From the NCBI GenBank assembly GCA_015057025.1, contig SVFD01000001.1, forward strand, positions 620,001 to 684,000: 64,000 nucleotides of DNA, given 5' to 3'. This document shows positions 61,614 to 64,000 of the stretch, piece after piece (the first letter of the stretch is position 1; every line of letters begins with the position of its first letter). Source of the stretch: Lachnospiraceae bacterium. GTDB lineage: Bacteria > Bacillota > Clostridia > Lachnospirales > Lachnospiraceae. The position numbers and the translations under genes were made by a program. The notes under the pieces are model-generated. The model was not told where the DNA came from. It saw only the letters and a list, made by a program, of their open reading frames with translations, and searched no databases.

Positions 61614-63158
61614 ATGAAAAAGAAAATATTTGCAGCCATTGATGTGGGTTCACACGAACTTGCCATGAAAATATTTGAGGTATCACCACAGTCCGGATTA
61701 AAGGTAATTGACCATTTAAGGCATGGATTGGATATTGGTACAGAATCCTATAAAACAGGAAAGCTTTCATATGAACATATGGAAGAACTTTGTCATGTAC
61801 TTCGCGAATTCACCAAGATTATGCAGTCTTATAAGGTAGAGGATTATTGTGCTTACGGTACCAGTGCCATCCGGGAATTGGATAATACGATTATTGTCTT
61901 GGATCAGATTGAAAAAAAGACCGGGATTAAAGTTAGCTGTTTAAGCAATTCAGAACAACGTTTTCTTGATTATAAGTCTATTGCGGCTCAGGGAGAAGAT
62001 TTTTATAAAATTATTGAAAACGGTACAGCTATTCTGGATATCGGAGGTGGTAGTATTCAGCTCTCTTTGTTTGACAAAGAGGCTTTGGTAGCAACGCAGA
62101 ATATTAGATTGGGAGTTTTGCGTCTCTATGAGAAAATGCGCTATATTGAAGTGAAGCCAAGTCAGTATCAGGCTGTTTTGGCAGAATTAATAGATACCCA
62201 GCTTGCGGTTTTTAAGAAATTATATTTAAAAGACAGAGAGATTAAGAATCTGATCGTTGTAGATGATTATGTATCTGCTGTAATCAAACAGGTATATCCT
62301 GAAATAGATAAAAAAGGTTTTATTGAACGTAAGAAATTTCTTGACCAGATGAAGGCGCTTCAGAGTAAAAGCAGACTGGAGGTTGCGAAGCAATTGCGTA
62401 TGTCGGAGGAGAATGTTCCATTGCTTCGAATTTCATCCCAGTTAATTAAAAGTTCACTTGACTTTTTGGGAGCAGACTGCCTTTGGGTGCCGGGGGTTAC
62501 GCTTTGTGATGGTATTGCTTATGATTATGCGGAACGTAATAAGTGGATTAAGCCGACACATAATTTTGAAGAAGACATTATTGCCTGTGCAAAAAATATC
62601 AGTAAGCGTTACCAGGGAAGTAAGCGTCGCGGAGAGACCTTGGAGCAGATTTCTTTGACTGTTTTTGACAGTATGAAAAAAGTCCATGGCCTTGGCAAAA
62701 GAGAAAGACTGCTTTTACAGATTGCAACACTTTTGCATGACTGCGGTAAATATTTAAATATGGTGTCTGTAGGAGAATGTTCTTATCATGTGGTGATGAA
62801 TACTGAAATTATTGGTTTATCTCATCTAGAGCGGGAGATGGTAGCAAATATTGTGAAATACAATCATGAGGATTTTGCATACTATGATGAAATTACAAAG
62901 AGTGGAGGAATAGATAAAGATGCGTATTTGGTAGTGGCTAAGCTGACGGCTATTCTCCGTGTGGCAAATGGTTTGGACAAGACACACAAACAGAAATTCA
63001 AAAATGTAAAGACCACAGTACATGAAGATGAGCTGTGGATTCAGGTAGATACAGCAGAGAACATTGCTCTTGAAAAGGGATTGTTCTGGAATGCGGCAAG
63101 ATTTTTTGAGGAAGTATATAATATTAAGCCTGTTATTAAGCAGAAAAGAAGCCTTTAG
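61614..63158 (+). CDS. ppx: Ppx/GppA phosphatase with C-terminal HD domain
   Basis: 514 residues. Residues 5-300: the ASKHA-type exopolyphosphatase domain (IDVGSHELAMKIFEV, YGTSAIRELDN, AILDIGGGSIQLSLF). Residues about 330-510: an HD-like domain (LLLQIATLLHDCGKYLN, YNHEDFAYYDEI). It should degrade polyphosphate or pppGpp from the end. ATG follows AAAGGG. It precedes ppk by 67 bases, which pairs degradation with synthesis of polyphosphate. Confidence 0.9.
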   Translation: MKKKIFAAIDVGSHELAMKIFEVSPQSGLKVIDHLRHGLDIGTESYKTGKLSYEHMEELCHVLREFTKIMQSYKVEDYCAYGTSAIRELDNTIIVLDQIEKKTGIKVSCLSNSEQRFLDYKSIAAQGEDFYKIIENGTAILDIGGGSIQLSLFDKEALVATQNIRLGVLRLYEKMRYIEVKPSQYQAVLAELIDTQLAVFKKLYLKDREIKNLIVVDDYVSAVIKQVYPEIDKKGFIERKKFLDQMKALQSKSRLEVAKQLRMSEENVPLLRISSQLIKSSLDFLGADCLWVPGVTLCDGIAYDYAERNKWIKPTHNFEEDIIACAKNISKRYQGSKRRGETLEQISLTVFDSMKKVHGLGKRERLLLQIATLLHDCGKYLNMVSVGECSYHVVMNTEIIGLSHLEREMVANIVKYNHEDFAYYDEITKSGGIDKDAYLVVAKLTAILRVANGLDKTHKQKFKNVKTTVHEDELWIQVDTAENIALEKGLFWNAARFFEEVYNIKPVIKQKRSL

Positions 63159-63225
63159 TTGATTGATAATACGATGGGTAAAAGAAATGCATTGATAAGT
63201 AAAGGCTATATGTGGGGAGTATAAA

Positions 63226-64000
63226 ATGCAGGAAAAAAGAAATTTATCTGCACCGGAGAATTTTTCTAACAGAGAATTATCCTGGATGGCTTTTAATGAA
63301 AGAATATTAGGTGAGGCAAGGGATAAAACCCTGCCTTTGTTTGAACGTGTAAAATTTTTAAGCATTACGGCTTCCAATCTGGATGAGTTTTTTATGGTGC
63401 GCGTAGCGTCGCTTAAAGATATGGTGGATGCCGGTTATTCCAAACCGGATATTGCAGGACTTTCACCAAAGGAGCAGTTGAGAAAATTGACGAAGGCGAC
63501 TCATGCTTTGGTGAGCCTTCAGTATTCTACGTATAACCGTTCTCTGGTGCCACAGCTTGAGCAAAACGGCTTGGTTATTATTGAGAAGCATGAGGATTTG
63601 ACAGAGGAGCAGGCGGAATATGTAGATCAGTATTTTGAAGAGAATGTATATCCGGTATTGACGCCGATGGCGGTGGATTCTTCAAGGCCGTTTCCTTTGA
63701 TTCGTAATAAATCCTTAAATATTGGTGCGCTTCTTTGCAAAAAGGGTGAAAAGAAAGAAGAAGAATTTGCAACGGTTCAGGTGCCGAGCGTATTGAACCG
63801 TATTATTACAATCCCTTCCGGTGGAGATGAGAAAACTATTATTCTTTTGGAAGAAGTGATAGAAAGAAATATTCAGAAATTGTTTTTGAATTATGATGTT
63901 ATCTGTGCCCATCCTTTTCGTATTATGCGTAATGCGGACCTTTCCATTGATGAAGATGAGGCAGAAGATCTTTTAAAAGAAATAGAACGTCAGGTTAAGA
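63226..64000 (+). CDS. ppk1: Polyphosphate kinase 1, 3' partial
   Basis: The first 258 residues of a protein of about 700. Residues 8-105 are the N-terminal PPK1 domain (FSNRELSWMAFNERILGEARD, LPLFERVKFLSITASNLDEFFMVRVASL); the middle domain follows (YFEENVYPVLTPMAVDSSRPFPLIRNKSLN). It makes polyphosphate from ATP. GGGGAG lies 7 bases before the ATG. The catalytic histidines lie outside the window. Confidence 0.93.
   Translation, partial: MQEKRNLSAPENFSNRELSWMAFNERILGEARDKTLPLFERVKFLSITASNLDEFFMVRVASLKDMVDAGYSKPDIAGLSPKEQLRKLTKATHALVSLQYSTYNRSLVPQLEQNGLVIIEKHEDLTEEQAEYVDQYFEENVYPVLTPMAVDSSRPFPLIRNKSLNIGALLCKKGEKKEEEFATVQVPSVLNRIITIPSGGDEKTIILLEEVIERNIQKLFLNYDVICAHPFRIMRNADLSIDEDEAEDLLKEIERQVK

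Noticed and set aside
1-64000. CRISPR array or prophage
   Set aside because: I saw no regularly spaced 25-40 base direct repeats, no cas genes and no phage structural genes; the only mobile element is the IS200 remnant.

Overview
The window looks like chromosomal DNA of a low-GC Gram-positive anaerobe of the class Clostridia, most likely a Lachnospiraceae relative. Supporting signs are the AT-rich composition, strong AGGAGG-type ribosome binding sites, sigma-A promoters with 16-18 bp spacers, the dgt-dnaG-rpoD-trmK-nif3 block, the minimal two-gene SUF locus and the PTS-centred sugar metabolism. The taxon is inferred from gene content, not from a marker search.
Layout. 1-6.4 kb: 3' part of an NhaC-type antiporter, a MerR regulator, a flavin reductase-like protein, small zinc-ribbon and membrane proteins, tRNA-Pro(AGG), an HD hydrolase and a DUF2974 hydrolase. 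6.5-12.4 kb: one 1968-residue helicase-nuclease with the domain order of the antiphage protein Hhe. 12.4-20.7 kb: signalling and envelope genes (EAL protein, two tRNA-Leu genes, LrgAB, an ECF sigma/RsiV-like pair, a sigma factor fused to an extracellular domain, a lipoprotein). 20.8-29.2 kb: housekeeping (dgt, dnaG, rpoD, trmK, nif3-like, nucleoside kinase, RNase P RNA). 29.2-36.7 kb: a structured small-ORF locus, an OhrR/glutathione peroxidase unit with a shrunken TSCPD gene, pcrA, rlmD, and a SARP-like regulator followed by a gene-free stretch that may encode a small RNA. 36.7-43.2 kb: small alarmone synthetase, HD hydrolase, SufC-SufB, a membrane serine protease and two G3E metallochaperones, one very His-rich. 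43.2-52.1 kb: a maltose PTS cluster. 52.1-56.3 kb: IS200-type remnant, TipA-like MerR, pyrI/pyrB, a PH-domain gene and two copies of a structured ~140 bp repeat. 56.3-60.4 kb: folate operon. 60.4-64 kb: a DUF5050 protein, ppx, and ppk running off the end.
How genes work together. The sugar cluster reads as a complete route: LacI repressor, a PTS permease forming maltose 6'-phosphate, a MapP-type phosphatase that releases maltose, MalQ for disproportionation, and the general PTS proteins HPr and EI. folC-folE-HD-folP-folBK covers most of folate synthesis. Ppx and Ppk form a polyphosphate pair. OhrR probably represses the peroxidase through a palindrome just downstream of a near-consensus promoter.
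Most notable: the two structured repeats at 54.4-54.6 and 56.2-56.3 kb, whose differences include compensated base pairs; mapP, which appears to start with ATC; the Hhe-like protein; the sigma-TM-extracellular fusion; the SARP-like regulator next to GGTGTAG repeats and a candidate small RNA; and several small in-place deletions (TSCPD gene, MFS gene, IS200 transposase).
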